From JBPCOI01 sp051000395 (lineage in GTDB: Bacteria; Actinomycetota; Actinomycetes; Mycobacteriales; Jatrophihabitantaceae): 30,546 nucleotides of DNA. Both the position numbers and the translations under genes were made by a program. Under the pieces are notes generated by a model. The model had not been told where the DNA came from. It made no database searches and saw nothing but the letters and a program-made list of their open reading frames with translations. Position 1 is the first letter of the stretch; each line of letters opens with the position of its first letter. The stretch lies in contig JBPCOI010000088.1 of the NCBI GenBank assembly GCA_051000395.1, positions 1 through 30,546 on the forward strand, given 5' to 3'. Positions 7,067-15,850 of the stretch are shown one piece after another.

Positions 7067-7762
7067 GTGCGCCTGCTCATCGTCGAGGACGAGGTCCGGC
7101 TGGCGTCGGCGTTGCAACGTGGCCTGTCCAGCGAGGGCTTCACCGTCGATCTCGCGCACACCGGGCCGGACGGTCTGCACGCGGCGCAGGAATGCACCTA
7201 CGATGCCGTCGTCCTGGACATCATGCTGCCGGGGCTGTCCGGCTACCGGATCATCGAGCAGTTGCGCGCCGCCGAGAACTGGGTGCCGATCCTCATGCTG
7301 ACCGCCAAGGACGGCGAGTACGACGAAGCCGATGCGCTCGACCTCGGCGCCGACGACTACCTCACCAAGCCGTTCTCCTTCGTCGTGCTGCTGGCCCGCC
7401 TGCGGGCGCTGCTGCGCCGCGGCGTCCCCCCGCGGCCGGCTTCCCTCACCGTCGACGATCTCGTGCTCAACCCCGCCGCGCACACCGTCAAGCGCGCCGA
7501 CACCACGATCGAGCTGACGCCGCGCGAGTTCTCCCTGCTGGAGTTCCTGATGCGCCGCGCCGGTGACGCGGTGAGCAAGGCCGACATCCTCCATCACGTG
7601 TGGGACGCCAACTACGACGGTGACGCCAACGTGGTCGAGGTGTACGTCGGCTACCTGCGGCGCAAGATCGACACGCCGTTCGGCCGGCAGAGCGTGCAGA
7701 CGGTGCGCGGTGCCGGCTACCGGCTCAGCGCCGAGGATGGCTCGACGAGTTCCGTCGGCTGA
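7067..7762 (+). CDS. OmpR/PhoB-family response regulator
   Basis: 231-aa two-component transcription regulator. Receiver domain (1-115): acidic pocket E7-D8, phosphoacceptor D51 in VVLDIMLPG, T79, and K101 in LTKPF. C-terminal winged-helix DNA-binding domain (about 130-225): LTPREFSLLEFLMRRAGDAV and VRGAGYRL. Start GTG 7067 gives the canonical MRLLIVEDE and follows GAGGGA (7055-7060). The stop TGA shares its A with the kinase ATG (TGATG), so the two are translationally coupled. Probable targets are its own operon, the divergent LolA-like gene and possibly htrA, judged from 11-bp-spaced direct repeats at both places. The signal is unknown. Confidence 0.95.
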   Translation: MRLLIVEDEVRLASALQRGLSSEGFTVDLAHTGPDGLHAAQECTYDAVVLDIMLPGLSGYRIIEQLRAAENWVPILMLTAKDGEYDEADALDLGADDYLTKPFSFVVLLARLRALLRRGVPPRPASLTVDDLVLNPAAHTVKRADTTIELTPREFSLLEFLMRRAGDAVSKADILHHVWDANYDGDANVVEVYVGYLRRKIDTPFGRQSVQTVRGAGYRLSAEDGSTSSVG

Positions 7763-9150
7763 TGCCCGCCCTGGGCTGGCCCGCCCGGTGGTGGGCGCGC
7801 CAGTCGCTACGAGCCCGGCTCACGCTGCTGGCCACGGCGCTGTTCTCCTTCGCCGTCGCCACCGGCGCGATCCTGCTCGTGGTGCTGCAGCGCTACGCGC
7901 TGGTGCGGGTGCTCGACTCGTCCGCGAGCAAGACGGCCAGCGACATCGCCCGGCAATTCAACAGCGGCAAGAACCCGGCCACCGTGCAGCCCACCACCGG
8001 CGGGGTCACCGCGGTGCAGGTGGTGGACTCGCAGGACGTCGTCATCTCCGCCTCGCCCGGCGCCGACCGCGTCACGCCCGTCCTCGATCCCGGCCAGCTC
8101 GCCCAGGCCCGGCAGGGCAAGCGCTTCGACATCGCCAGCACGACCTCCGACGCGCAGCTGCGGGTGCTTGCCAAGGCCGCCCGCAGCGACACCGTGCTGG
8201 TCGTCACCGACCTCTCGCGCGTCGATGACAGCGTGCGCATCCTGTCTCGCGCGGCGCTGATCGGCGGCCCGCTCGCCGTCCTGCTGATGGCACTGGCGTC
8301 CTACGGCGTCGTGGCCCTGACCCTGCGCCCGGTCGCCGCATTGCGCCACGGCGCCGCCGACATCACCGCCGCCGGGCTCGCCGATCAGCGACTGCCGGTG
8401 CCCGGCGCGCAGGACGAGATCCACCGCCTGGCCGTCACGCTCAACGCGATGCTCGACCGCATCGAATCCTCCACCAAGCGCCAGCGCACATTCGTCGGCG
8501 ACGCGGCCCACGAGCTGCGCTCGCCCCTCGCCTCGCTGCGGGTGCAGCTCGAAGTGGCGCTGCGGCTGGGTCCCGCCAGCGACTGGCCGGCGCTGATGGA
8601 CGACGTGATGGTGGACGTCGAGCGGCTGGACCGTCTCGTCGAGGATCTGCTCGCGACTGCCCGCATGGACGAGGGCGGCGGCACCGTGCGCCGCGAGCCG
8701 GTGCGCGTCGACGAACTCGTCGCGGCGGTCGTCGCCGGCTACGGACACGCCAGGGTGCCGGTGTCGGCACGCGCCAGCGAGCCGCTCGACGTGTCGGGCG
8801 ACCCGGACGGCCTGCGCCGGGTAGTGGTGAACCTCGTCGACAACGCGGTGCGTTACGCGCGCACGGGCGTCGACGTCGCCGTTGCGCGCGGCGGGACGGG
8901 CGAGCGCGCTTCCGTGCGCCTGAGCGTCACCGACGATGGCCCGGGCCTTCCTGCCGCCGAGCGGGAACGCGTCTTCGACCGCTTCTATCGCGTCGAGACC
9001 TCGCGCTCCCGCGAGTCCGGGGGCACCGGTCTGGGCCTGCCGATCGTGCGCGACCTGGTGCGCGCGCACGGCGGCACCGTCCGGCTCGGCGCGCGCGAGG
9101 ACGGCCGCGCCGGCCTGCAGGCGACAGTCGTACTGCCCGCCGAGGGCTGA
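7762..9150 (+). CDS. Sensor histidine kinase
   Basis: 462-aa membrane kinase, partner of the regulator it overlaps by one base. Order: TM1 (about 20-42); an extracytoplasmic sensor of about 120 residues; TM2 (about 165-190); HAMP linker (ALTLRPVAALRHGAADI); a HisKA dimerisation domain with phosphorylated H250 in DAAHELRSPLASL; and an HATPase_c domain with N box NLVDNAVRYA, G1 DDGPGLP and G2 GGTGLGLPIV. Everything needed for catalysis is present. The end is 4 bp from the convergent pknB stop. The sensor domain has no recognisable ligand motif. Confidence 0.95.
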   Translation: MPALGWPARWWARQSLRARLTLLATALFSFAVATGAILLVVLQRYALVRVLDSSASKTASDIARQFNSGKNPATVQPTTGGVTAVQVVDSQDVVISASPGADRVTPVLDPGQLAQARQGKRFDIASTTSDAQLRVLAKAARSDTVLVVTDLSRVDDSVRILSRAALIGGPLAVLLMALASYGVVALTLRPVAALRHGAADITAAGLADQRLPVPGAQDEIHRLAVTLNAMLDRIESSTKRQRTFVGDAAHELRSPLASLRVQLEVALRLGPASDWPALMDDVMVDVERLDRLVEDLLATARMDEGGGTVRREPVRVDELVAAVVAGYGHARVPVSARASEPLDVSGDPDGLRRVVVNLVDNAVRYARTGVDVAVARGGTGERASVRLSVTDDGPGLPAAERERVFDRFYRVETSRSRESGGTGLGLPIVRDLVRAHGGTVRLGAREDGRAGLQATVVLPAEG

Positions 9151-9159
9151 GCGCTCAGC
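9146..9159. other. 14-bp perfect palindrome holding two convergent stop codons
   Basis: GCTGAGCGCTCAGC contains the TGA of the histidine kinase (9148-9150) and, on the other strand, the TGA of pknB (9157-9155). It may act as a small hairpin but has no U-tract. TGA and TCA are complementary, so part of the symmetry is automatic. Confidence 0.7.
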
Positions 9160-11035
9160 GGCTGCTGCTTGCGCACGCCGGCAGCCCACCCGGCGTGCTC
9201 GGCGGCGGGAAGGACAACGGCGGAGTGGTGGGCGGCGACGGGTGACCGGACGACGACGCGGCGGTGCTCGGCGGCGGGCTCGGCGGCGGGCTCGGCGGCG
9301 GGGTGGTGCACGACGGCGCCGGCTTCTCGTACTTGTAGACGATCAGTGTGATCTTCGTGCTGAGCGGGTACGCGATGCCGGGGGTCGGGTTCTCGTCGGC
9401 GACGATGCCGTCCTTGTTCTGGTCATGGGTGACAGTCGTCTGGCTGGAGTCGATGTTGGTGAACTGCTGCTTGTTCAGCGCGGCGAGGGCGTCGCTGAGC
9501 TTCTTGCCCGTGACGTTCGCGAGCGCCACCTTCCCGCTCCACACCGACAGCGTCACCGTCGTGCCGTAGGGCACCTGGGCGCCCCCGGCGGGCGGATTCT
9601 GGGACACGACGCATCCGGCCTTGTCGCAGTTGCCCTGGGTGTCGACGGGGGTCTCCTTCGGCGTCAGGTGGTCCTTCGTCAGCGTGGCGGCCGCGTCGTT
9701 GTACTGGATCCCGCTGACGGGCGGGATGGAGGTCAGCGGCATGTCGAACACCGTGTAGCTCACCGCCGCGTTGACCTTGGTCGGGGTACCGACCGCGGGA
9801 CTCACGCTGCACACCTGCCCGGAGGAGACCTTCTTCGTGCACTTGGTGACGTCCGACACCGCGCCCGGCGTGCCGATATTGGTGAATCCTGCGCCCGTCA
9901 GCTCAGCCTGGGCTGCGGCGGGTGCGAGCCCCACGACGTCGGGGATGGCCTTGGTGGCAACGGGCGTGCCCTTGTTGTTGTTCTTCGTGAAGAAGACCAC
10001 CGCGACGATCAGCCCGCAGACGAGCAGCAACGCGAGCACGACGGCCAGCCAGACCAGGCCGCGGCGGCGCTGGTCGTCGGCGCCGAGCGGCTCGTCGGTG
10101 TCGCGGTGGACGAGAGCGACAGGCGGCGGGGGGGTGCGGGCGATGAACTGGGTCCGCTCGGCGTCGGTCATCACGGACTCGGCGGCGACCGGCTCGTCGG
10201 CCAGCGCCCGCTGCAGATCGGTGCGCATGTCGCCGGCGCTCTGGTAGCGGTTGAGCTGGTTCTTCGCCAGCGCCTTCATCACGATCGAGTCGAGCGAACG
10301 CGGCACGTCAGGATTGCGCGCCGACGGCGCGACCGCGTTCTCCCGGACGTGCTGGTAGGCGACGGCGACGGGGGAATCGCCTTGGAACGGCGGCGATCCG
10401 ACCGCGAGCTCGTAGAGCAGGCAGCCGGTGGAGTACACGTCCGAACGCGCGTCGACGGACTCGCCGCGCGCCTGCTCGGGGGACAGGTATTGCGCCGTGC
10501 CGATGACGTTCGCCGTCTGCGTCACGGTCGCGGCGTTGTCGGCGACGGCGCGCGCGATGCCGAAGTCCATCACCTTCACCGCGCCCGCCGGCGTGATCAT
10601 CACGTTGGCGGGCTTGATGTCACGGTGCACGATCCCGTTTCGGTGGCTGAAGTCCAGCGCGCCGCAGACGTCGGCGGCGATTTCCATGGCGCGACGGGCG
10701 GGCAGGCGACCCTCCGCCTTGAGCACGTCGCGCAGAGTGCGCCCCTCGACGTATTCCATGACGATGTAGGGCAGCGACGTGCCGTCCGGACCGGCGTCCT
10801 CCCCGGTGTCGTAGACCGAGACGATCGACGGGTGGTTCAGCCCGGCCGCGGCCTGCGCCTCGCGGCGAAAACGGTTGAGGAAGGACGGGTCGCGCGCCAA
10901 GTCGGCCCGCAGCACCTTGATCGCGACCTCGCGGCCCAGGCGGACGTCGCGGCCGCGGTGCACCTCGGCCATCCCGCCGTAGCCGAGGAGCTCACCGAGC
11001 TCGTAGCGGCCGCCGACCAGTCGTGCCTGCGTCAT
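9155..11035 (-). CDS. pknB: PASTA-domain Ser/Thr protein kinase PknB
   Basis: 626-aa membrane kinase that phosphorylates cell-wall and division proteins. Kinase domain 11-275: Gly loop GYGGMAEV, K40, E59, HRD D139 in HRDIKPANV, DFG D157, and an activation loop with T170/T172/T174 before VIGTAQYLSPEQARG, matching the PknB autophosphorylation region. One TM segment lies near 330-355. The outside part has about three PASTA repeats (mycobacterial PknB has four), two of which carry Cys pairs, then a Pro/Ser tail coded by 12-bp repeats. PASTA domains are known to bind muropeptides and lipid II. ATG 11035 follows AGGGACGG and overlaps the stop of a micro-ORF (ATGA). It is the last gene of the operon. 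There is no pknA between pbpA and pknB. Confidence 0.95.
   Translation of the reverse strand: MTQARLVGGRYELGELLGYGGMAEVHRGRDVRLGREVAIKVLRADLARDPSFLNRFRREAQAAAGLNHPSIVSVYDTGEDAGPDGTSLPYIVMEYVEGRTLRDVLKAEGRLPARRAMEIAADVCGALDFSHRNGIVHRDIKPANVMITPAGAVKVMDFGIARAVADNAATVTQTANVIGTAQYLSPEQARGESVDARSDVYSTGCLLYELAVGSPPFQGDSPVAVAYQHVRENAVAPSARNPDVPRSLDSIVMKALAKNQLNRYQSAGDMRTDLQRALADEPVAAESVMTDAERTQFIARTPPPPVALVHRDTDEPLGADDQRRRGLVWLAVVLALLLVCGLIVAVVFFTKNNNKGTPVATKAIPDVVGLAPAAAQAELTGAGFTNIGTPGAVSDVTKCTKKVSSGQVCSVSPAVGTPTKVNAAVSYTVFDMPLTSIPPVSGIQYNDAAATLTKDHLTPKETPVDTQGNCDKAGCVVSQNPPAGGAQVPYGTTVTLSVWSGKVALANVTGKKLSDALAALNKQQFTNIDSSQTTVTHDQNKDGIVADENPTPGIAYPLSTKITLIVYKYEKPAPSCTTPPPSPPPSPPPSTAASSSGHPSPPTTPPLSFPPPSTPGGLPACASSSR
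9267..9302. repeat. 12-bp tandem repeat, three copies, in the pknB tail
   Basis: Three exact copies of CTCGGCGGCGGG, coding PPPS units in the extracellular C-terminal tail of the kinase. G-rich and prone to slippage; a change in copy number stays in frame. Confidence 0.9.
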
Positions 11036-11084
11036 AGTCCGTCCCTATCTGAGCTTGCCCTCATCGGCTGGTCTCCGGCGTCAT
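11032..11084 (-). other. Two chained micro-ORFs bridging pbpA and pknB
   Basis: ATG 11084 overlaps the pbpA stop (ATGA) and codes MTPETSR. Its stop overlaps the next ATG at 11064 (ATGA), which codes MRASSDRDGL, and that stop overlaps the pknB ATG (ATGA, 11035-11032). Together they fill the 45-nt gap completely. Probably a coupling device rather than functional peptides. Confidence 0.35.
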
Positions 11085-12643
11085 CGGCCACCGCCGGATT
11101 TCAGGTAGGCCTCCATGACGGCCTTCGCCACGGGGCCGGCGGCCAGACCGCCGGTGGTCTCGTTGCCGTTCACCCCACCGTCCTCGATGATCACGGCAAC
11201 TGCGATCTTGGGGATGCCGTTCTGCAGCGCGAATCCGGAGAACCAGGCGTGCGGCGGCGGTTGGCTGCCGTACTTGTCGGGTACCCCGTGGTCGGCCGTG
11301 CCGGTCTTGCCGCCGACCACCACTCCGGGAATGTCGGTGATGTTCGCCGGGCCGCCAGTCCCCTCGGGGCTGGTGATGACGCCTTCCATCATCGACTGCA
11401 GCTGCTGATCCAGACCGGGGTCGATGACCTGACTGAGCTGCGTCGCCTGGGTCCGGCTCAGCGTCGACAGGGTGGGGCCGAGTTCCCTGGCCACGAGGTA
11501 GGGCTTCATCAGCGAGCCGTTGTTCGCGACCGCGGCCGAGATCATGGCGCCCTGCAACGGGGTCATGGCGACGCTGCGCTGACCGAACGAGGACTGCGCG
11601 AGCGCCGCGTCGTCATTGCGCAGCTCGTTGAGCGAGCCGATCGTCGACGGTGCGACGTCCAGGGGTACCTGCAGCTGACTCGACGAGTCGAAGCCGAAGA
11701 GCTTGGCCTCGGCCGCGAGCCGGTCGGCGCCGAGCTTGCTGACCACCAGCTGCGCAAATGCCGTGTTGCAGGACTTCGCGAGCGCGAACGCCAGGGCGGC
11801 AGTCTTGCCGTTGTCACACGTCTCGCCGTTGAAGTTCTGCACGCACGCGCCCTGGTGGTTCGCCGGGCACGCCGACGTCTTCTTGGGTTCCAGCGGCCAG
11901 TAGGAGTTCGGGGCGGGGATCCGCTGGTCTGGCTTGTATCCGGCCTTGAGCGCGGCGGCTGAGTCGATCACCTTGAACACCGAACCCGGCGGGTAGAGCT
12001 GATCGAGCGCGCGGTTGAGCATCGGGTCGGCCGGATCGTGCTGGTAGGCCTGCCAGGCCTGCGTCACGGTGGCCTGGCTGTGCGAGCTGAGCTTGTTCGG
12101 GTCGTAGGACGGCGTGGACACCGCCGCGAGGATCGCGCCGGTCGTGGGATCCAGCGCGACGACGGCGCCGCGGCGCATCTTCCCGTTCGCCTTCATCGCC
12201 GCGTAGGCGGCCTGCTGGGCGGCAGGATTGAGGGTCAGCTCGACGCTGCCGGCGCGGGCGTTGCGTCCGGTGAGCAGGCCGGTGAGCTGGGTGCCGAACA
12301 GCCGCGGGTCGTCGCCGGTGAGCACGCTGTTCTCGACCTGCTCGATACCGGACGTTCCGTAGACGAAGGAGTAGTAGCCGGTGACCGGCGCGTACACCGG
12401 TCCCTGCTCGTAGACCCGCAAGTACTTCAGCTCGTCGGTCGTCTGCTTCGACGAGGCGATCGCGGTTCCCTGCGCGACGATCTGGCCCCGCGGACTGGCG
12501 TACTCGTTGAGCAGCACGCGCCGGTTGTCGGGGTTGTTGCGGTAGCTGTCGCCCTTGACGACCTGCACGAAGTTGAGGTTCACGAAGACCGCCGCGAGCA
12601 TCACCGCGAGGGCAATCGAGAGCTTGCGGATAGGCCGGTTCAT
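11081..12643 (-). CDS. pbpA: Class B penicillin-binding protein PbpA (transpeptidase)
   Basis: 520-aa peptidoglycan transpeptidase, partner of the SEDS polymerase encoded just upstream. Seen: an N-terminal anchor helix (about 7-28); the dimerisation region with SPRGQIV; and a transpeptidase domain with S221-V-F-K224 (active Ser), S291-C-N293 and K446-T-G-T449. Start ATG 12643 chosen because MNRPIRKL directly precedes the anchor and overlaps the stop of a bridging micro-ORF; GGGGA lies upstream. Known: PbpA in mycobacteria takes part in septation and cell shape and is controlled by PknB. The gap of 49 nt after rodA is filled by an 18-codon micro-ORF. Confidence 0.95.
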   Translation of the reverse strand: MNRPIRKLSIALAVMLAAVFVNLNFVQVVKGDSYRNNPDNRRVLLNEYASPRGQIVAQGTAIASSKQTTDELKYLRVYEQGPVYAPVTGYYSFVYGTSGIEQVENSVLTGDDPRLFGTQLTGLLTGRNARAGSVELTLNPAAQQAAYAAMKANGKMRRGAVVALDPTTGAILAAVSTPSYDPNKLSSHSQATVTQAWQAYQHDPADPMLNRALDQLYPPGSVFKVIDSAAALKAGYKPDQRIPAPNSYWPLEPKKTSACPANHQGACVQNFNGETCDNGKTAALAFALAKSCNTAFAQLVVSKLGADRLAAEAKLFGFDSSSQLQVPLDVAPSTIGSLNELRNDDAALAQSSFGQRSVAMTPLQGAMISAAVANNGSLMKPYLVARELGPTLSTLSRTQATQLSQVIDPGLDQQLQSMMEGVITSPEGTGGPANITDIPGVVVGGKTGTADHGVPDKYGSQPPPHAWFSGFALQNGIPKIAVAVIIEDGGVNGNETTGGLAAGPVAKAVMEAYLKSGGGR

Positions 12644-12696
12644 GGGGCGTCCCCAGGGAGTCGGGAGCGAAGCGAGCAACTGCGTGCGGTGCTCAT
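12640..12696 (-). other. Micro-ORF bridging rodA and pbpA (18 aa)
   Basis: ATG 12696 overlaps the rodA stop as ATGA; the reading frame (MSTARSCSLRSRLPGDAP) ends in a TGA at 12642-12640 that overlaps the pbpA ATG, again as ATGA. It spans the whole intercistronic gap. Confidence 0.35.
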
Positions 12697-14132
12697 GCGG
12701 AGACCGCCTGAGGTTGCGGGCTGGCCTTGGCGGGCGGCGTGGTGGCCGGGCGGCGGGCGGCGTCGGAGACCCGCAGCAGCAGGGCGAGGATCGCGTAGCT
12801 GCCCAGCAACGAGGAGCCGCCGTAGGACAAGAACGGCGTGGTGAGCCCGGTCTCGGGCAGCAGCCGGGTGACGCCGGCGACGACGACGAACAGCTGCAGC
12901 GCTACCAGGAAGGCGAGGCCGGCGGCGAGCAGCTTGCCGAACGCGTCGCGCACCGCGAGCGCGGCCGCCAGCCCACGCACCACGAACAGTACGTACAGCA
13001 TGAGGATCGCGGCCAGGCCAAACAGACCGACCTCCTCCCCGAAAGAGGAGATGATGAAGTCCGTCGCCGGCAGTGGAACGAGTTCGGGATGGCCGCCGCC
13101 CAGCCCCGTCCCGAAGATCCCTCCGGTGCCGAGGCCGAACAGCGACTGCCGCATCTGGTACCCGTCGGCGTCGTGCTGGTAGGTGCCGTTGGGCAGCTTG
13201 TCGAAGACGTGCAGCCAGACGCCGACGCGCGTCTGCACCGTGCCGAACAGCTGGTAGGAGACGTAGGCACCCACGGCGAAGAGCAGAATGCCGATGATCA
13301 CCCAGCTGACACGCTCGGTGGCCACGTAGAGCAGCACCACGAACAGCCCGAAGAACATCAGCGACGTTCCGAGGTCGTGACCGCGCACCAGCACGCCGAT
13401 GCACACCAGCCAGGCGACCAGCAGCGGCCCGAAGTCGCGCCCGCGCGGCAGCGTGAAGCCGACGAAGCGCGAGCGCATCGCGAAGCCGATGCGTCGCCCG
13501 GCCAGGGAGAGCACGTCCCGCTTGGCGACGAGGTACGCCGCTCCGAAGATCGTCAGTAGTACTTTCGCGAATTCGCCTGGCTGGAAGGAGAATCCGGCGA
13601 GCCGGATCCAGATCCGCGCCCCGTTCACCTCGCTGAACCTCGCCGGTAACACTGCCGGCAGCGCGAGCAGGAACACCCCGACCAGGGCGAGCGTGTAGGA
13701 GTAGCGCTGCAGCACCCGATGGTCACGCACGAGCAGGATCAAGGCGAGGAACAGCAGCACGCCCAAGGCGGTCCAGACGACCTGCGTGGGAGCCGCGGGG
13801 TTGGTGAAGCTGTAGCCGTACTCGGCTGCCTGCTGCTTGAGCCCGAGGTCCAGGCGGTGGATCATCACCAGCCCGAGCCCGTTGAGCAGCACCACGATCG
13901 GCAACAGCAACGGGTCGGCGTAACGCGCCACCTTGCGGATGACCAGATGGGTGACGACGCCGACGACGATCGGTACCGCGGCGTAGGTGATCAGCCGGCT
14001 GGACAGGTGCCCGGACTGGGTGGCCTCGACGACGGCCTCTGCGGCGACCACGATCAGGACGGCGAAGATCAGCAGCAACAGTTCGGTGTTGCGGCGGGTC
14101 GGGATGCGCAGTTGCGCGCCGAGGCCGCTCAT
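12693..14132 (-). CDS. rodA: SEDS peptidoglycan polymerase (RodA/FtsW)
   Basis: 479-aa polytopic membrane glycosyltransferase that polymerises lipid II. About ten TM helices; SEDS signatures LDLGLKQQ, FSFQPGEFAK, the catalytic Asp region RGHDLGTSLMFFG, and near the end TGLTTPFLSYGGSSLLGSY. Start ATG 14132 overlaps the pstP stop by four bases (ATGA), giving direct coupling; longer readings of the frame run into pstP. The position between pstP and pbpA matches mycobacterial rodA, hence the name; FtsW proper is usually in the dcw cluster. A C-terminal Ala/Pro tail of about 25 residues is cytoplasmic. Confidence 0.95.
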   Translation of the reverse strand: MSGLGAQLRIPTRRNTELLLLIFAVLIVVAAEAVVEATQSGHLSSRLITYAAVPIVVGVVTHLVIRKVARYADPLLLPIVVLLNGLGLVMIHRLDLGLKQQAAEYGYSFTNPAAPTQVVWTALGVLLFLALILLVRDHRVLQRYSYTLALVGVFLLALPAVLPARFSEVNGARIWIRLAGFSFQPGEFAKVLLTIFGAAYLVAKRDVLSLAGRRIGFAMRSRFVGFTLPRGRDFGPLLVAWLVCIGVLVRGHDLGTSLMFFGLFVVLLYVATERVSWVIIGILLFAVGAYVSYQLFGTVQTRVGVWLHVFDKLPNGTYQHDADGYQMRQSLFGLGTGGIFGTGLGGGHPELVPLPATDFIISSFGEEVGLFGLAAILMLYVLFVVRGLAAALAVRDAFGKLLAAGLAFLVALQLFVVVAGVTRLLPETGLTTPFLSYGGSSLLGSYAILALLLRVSDAARRPATTPPAKASPQPQAVSA

Positions 14133-15769
14133 CCGCCGGCCCTGCAGGTCGGTGCCGGGTTCGGCGTGGTATCCGGAGTCGGGTTCGGCGTGGAATCCGG
14201 AGTCGGGTTCGGCGCGGACCCGGTGGCAGAGCCGGAGCCGGAAGGCTTCGGCGAGCTCGACGCGGGCGTCGCGGTGCCGGACGTGGCCGTCGGCACGGCC
14301 GTCCGCGTGCCCGTCCGAGTGCCCGTCCGCGTGCCGGTTCGGGTCGGACGCACCGGCCCGGGCGCGCTCCCGCGTCCGCTGCCGTTCGCATGCGATCCGG
14401 CGGGAAGCGTGGACAGCGTCGGGAGCGCCGTCGCGGTCGACGGCGTCCGCGAACTCAGCGACCCGGTCGAGGACGGGGTTCCCAGCGGACCCGTGCCGCC
14501 CGCGACAGCGGTGCTCGAGGCAGCCGAGCCCGACGATGCGCCCGGCGCCGGCGTCGCGACCACCGGTGCGCAGGCGGGCAGCATGTGCTCGGACTTCAGC
14601 CGGCCCACGATCTGCCCGGCCTCGATCCGGCTGTGCGCGGTGATGCCGCCGATGACCTGCGAGCGTGCCGAACCGTCGAGGTCGGACAGGTGGATGTCGG
14701 TAGTGCGGTAGAGCTCGTAGAAACGCATCGGCCCGAAGGACGTGTTCACGCCACGGAAGATCGCAACCTCGGAACCGTCGCGTCCGACGAAGTACTGAGT
14801 CTGCGACCAGGCATAGGTCCCCCCGAACGCACCGAAGACCAGCACCAGGATCGTGGCGATCAGCAGCGGCGTGCGCCAGCCGCGCCACCGGCTGCGCCGA
14901 GGTTGCTCGGCAGCGTCCTGCGCGCCCGGCAGGTTCGGTCGAGAGATGTGTGCGGCGCGCTCGGCGGGGCTGTCGGTGCCAGGGATGTCGGCGGCGGAGG
15001 GGTCGACGAAGGCGCCGGCGATGACCGGCACGTCGTCGACGGTGTCGCCGGCACGGGCGTTGACGGCGTCGGCCACCACCACCGTCACGTTGTCCGGTCC
15101 GCCACCGCGCAGCGCCAGCTCCACCAGGCGGTCCGCGCACTCCTGCGGCTCCGGCAGCTGCATGGTCTCCTGGATCGTGTCGGCAGACACCACGTCGGAC
15201 AGGCCGTCGGTGCAGAGCAGGTAGCGGTCGCCCGCAAGCGCCTCGCGGATGGAGACGTCAGGCTCCACCTCCGTGCCGCGCAGGGCACGCAGGATCACGG
15301 ACTTGCGGGGATGGTCCTTCGCCTCCTCCGGCGTGAGCTTGCCGGTGTCGACGAGGAACTGCACGTAGGTGTCGTCGTGGGTGATCTGGGACAGCACGCC
15401 ACCACGCAGCAGGTAGGCGCGCGAGTCGCCGACGTGGACCAGGCCGACATGCGAGCCGACGAAGCGCAACGCGGTGAGCGTCGTGCCCATCCCGTCGAGG
15501 TCCTGCCGCTGCGCCACAGCGTCGGTGATGCGCTGGTTCGCCTCGGCGACTGCCGAACGAAGCGCCGCCATGAGGTCGTCGAGGGCGCGGTCCTCGTCCA
15601 GGCTCTCCAGCGCGCCGATCACGATCTTGCTCGCGACCTCGCCCCCGGCGTGGCCGCCCATCCCGTCCGCGATCGCGAGCAGGCGCGGACCGGCGTACCC
15701 GGAGTCCTCGTTGTTGCCGCGCACCAGGCCGAGGTCCGAGCGCACCGCGTAGCGCAGGATCAGCGCCAT
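14129..15769 (-). CDS. pstP: PP2C-family Ser/Thr phosphatase PstP
   Basis: 546-aa membrane phosphatase that reverses PknB-type phosphorylation. Catalytic domain 1-240 with metal-binding motifs RGNNEDSGY, IADGMGGHAGGE, CTDGLSD and GGPDNVTVVV, all intact. A TM helix (about 305-325, PLLIATILVLVFG) is followed by an extracellular domain with YFVGRDGSEVAIFRG, then a long Ser/Thr/Pro/Gly tail made of RTGT and NPTPDT repeats coded by 12- and 24-bp DNA repeats. Start ATG 15769 has GAGGGGA upstream and directly abuts the TAG of a 26-aa micro-ORF. The end overlaps rodA by ATGA. The tail is longer than I would expect for mycobacterial PstP. Confidence 0.95.
   Translation of the reverse strand: MALILRYAVRSDLGLVRGNNEDSGYAGPRLLAIADGMGGHAGGEVASKIVIGALESLDEDRALDDLMAALRSAVAEANQRITDAVAQRQDLDGMGTTLTALRFVGSHVGLVHVGDSRAYLLRGGVLSQITHDDTYVQFLVDTGKLTPEEAKDHPRKSVILRALRGTEVEPDVSIREALAGDRYLLCTDGLSDVVSADTIQETMQLPEPQECADRLVELALRGGGPDNVTVVVADAVNARAGDTVDDVPVIAGAFVDPSAADIPGTDSPAERAAHISRPNLPGAQDAAEQPRRSRWRGWRTPLLIATILVLVFGAFGGTYAWSQTQYFVGRDGSEVAIFRGVNTSFGPMRFYELYRTTDIHLSDLDGSARSQVIGGITAHSRIEAGQIVGRLKSEHMLPACAPVVATPAPGASSGSAASSTAVAGGTGPLGTPSSTGSLSSRTPSTATALPTLSTLPAGSHANGSGRGSAPGPVRPTRTGTRTGTRTGTRTAVPTATSGTATPASSSPKPSGSGSATGSAPNPTPDSTPNPTPDTTPNPAPTCRAGG
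14156..14214. repeat. 24-bp tandem repeat in the pstP tail
   Basis: Two near-identical 24-bp units (14156-14179 and 14180-14203, two mismatches) plus an 11-bp partial third copy. They code Asn-Pro-Thr-Pro-Asp-rich units at the extracellular C terminus. Confidence 0.85.
14301..14336. repeat. 12-bp tandem repeat in the pstP tail
   Basis: Three copies of GTCCGCGTGCCC (the second has one change, the third differs at its last base), coding RTGT units upstream in the same low-complexity tail. Confidence 0.85.
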
Positions 15770-15850
15770 CTAGATTCCCCTCGCCCGCGCACGCTGCTGC
15801 GCACGCAGACCTCCGGAGTCCGGGTTCTGGGTTGCGTCCACGACGTTCAT
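15770..15850 (-). other. Micro-ORF bridging fhaB and pstP (26 aa)
   Basis: ATG 15850 overlaps the fhaB stop as ATGA. The frame (starting MNVVDATQNPDSGG, ending RARARGI) stops at TAG 15772-15770, the base before the pstP ATG. The pstP Shine-Dalgarno lies inside its last codons, so ribosomes translating it would arrive at the pstP start. Confidence 0.4.

Noticed and set aside
8936..11962. A 1008-codon open frame on the plus strand across pknB and pbpA
   Set aside because: Antisense shadow of two clearly recognisable genes in GC-rich DNA; Arg/Gly/Val-rich translation without domains.
14156..14336. Possible CRISPR-like repeats
   Set aside because: Short in-frame coding repeats without spacers, inside the pstP tail.
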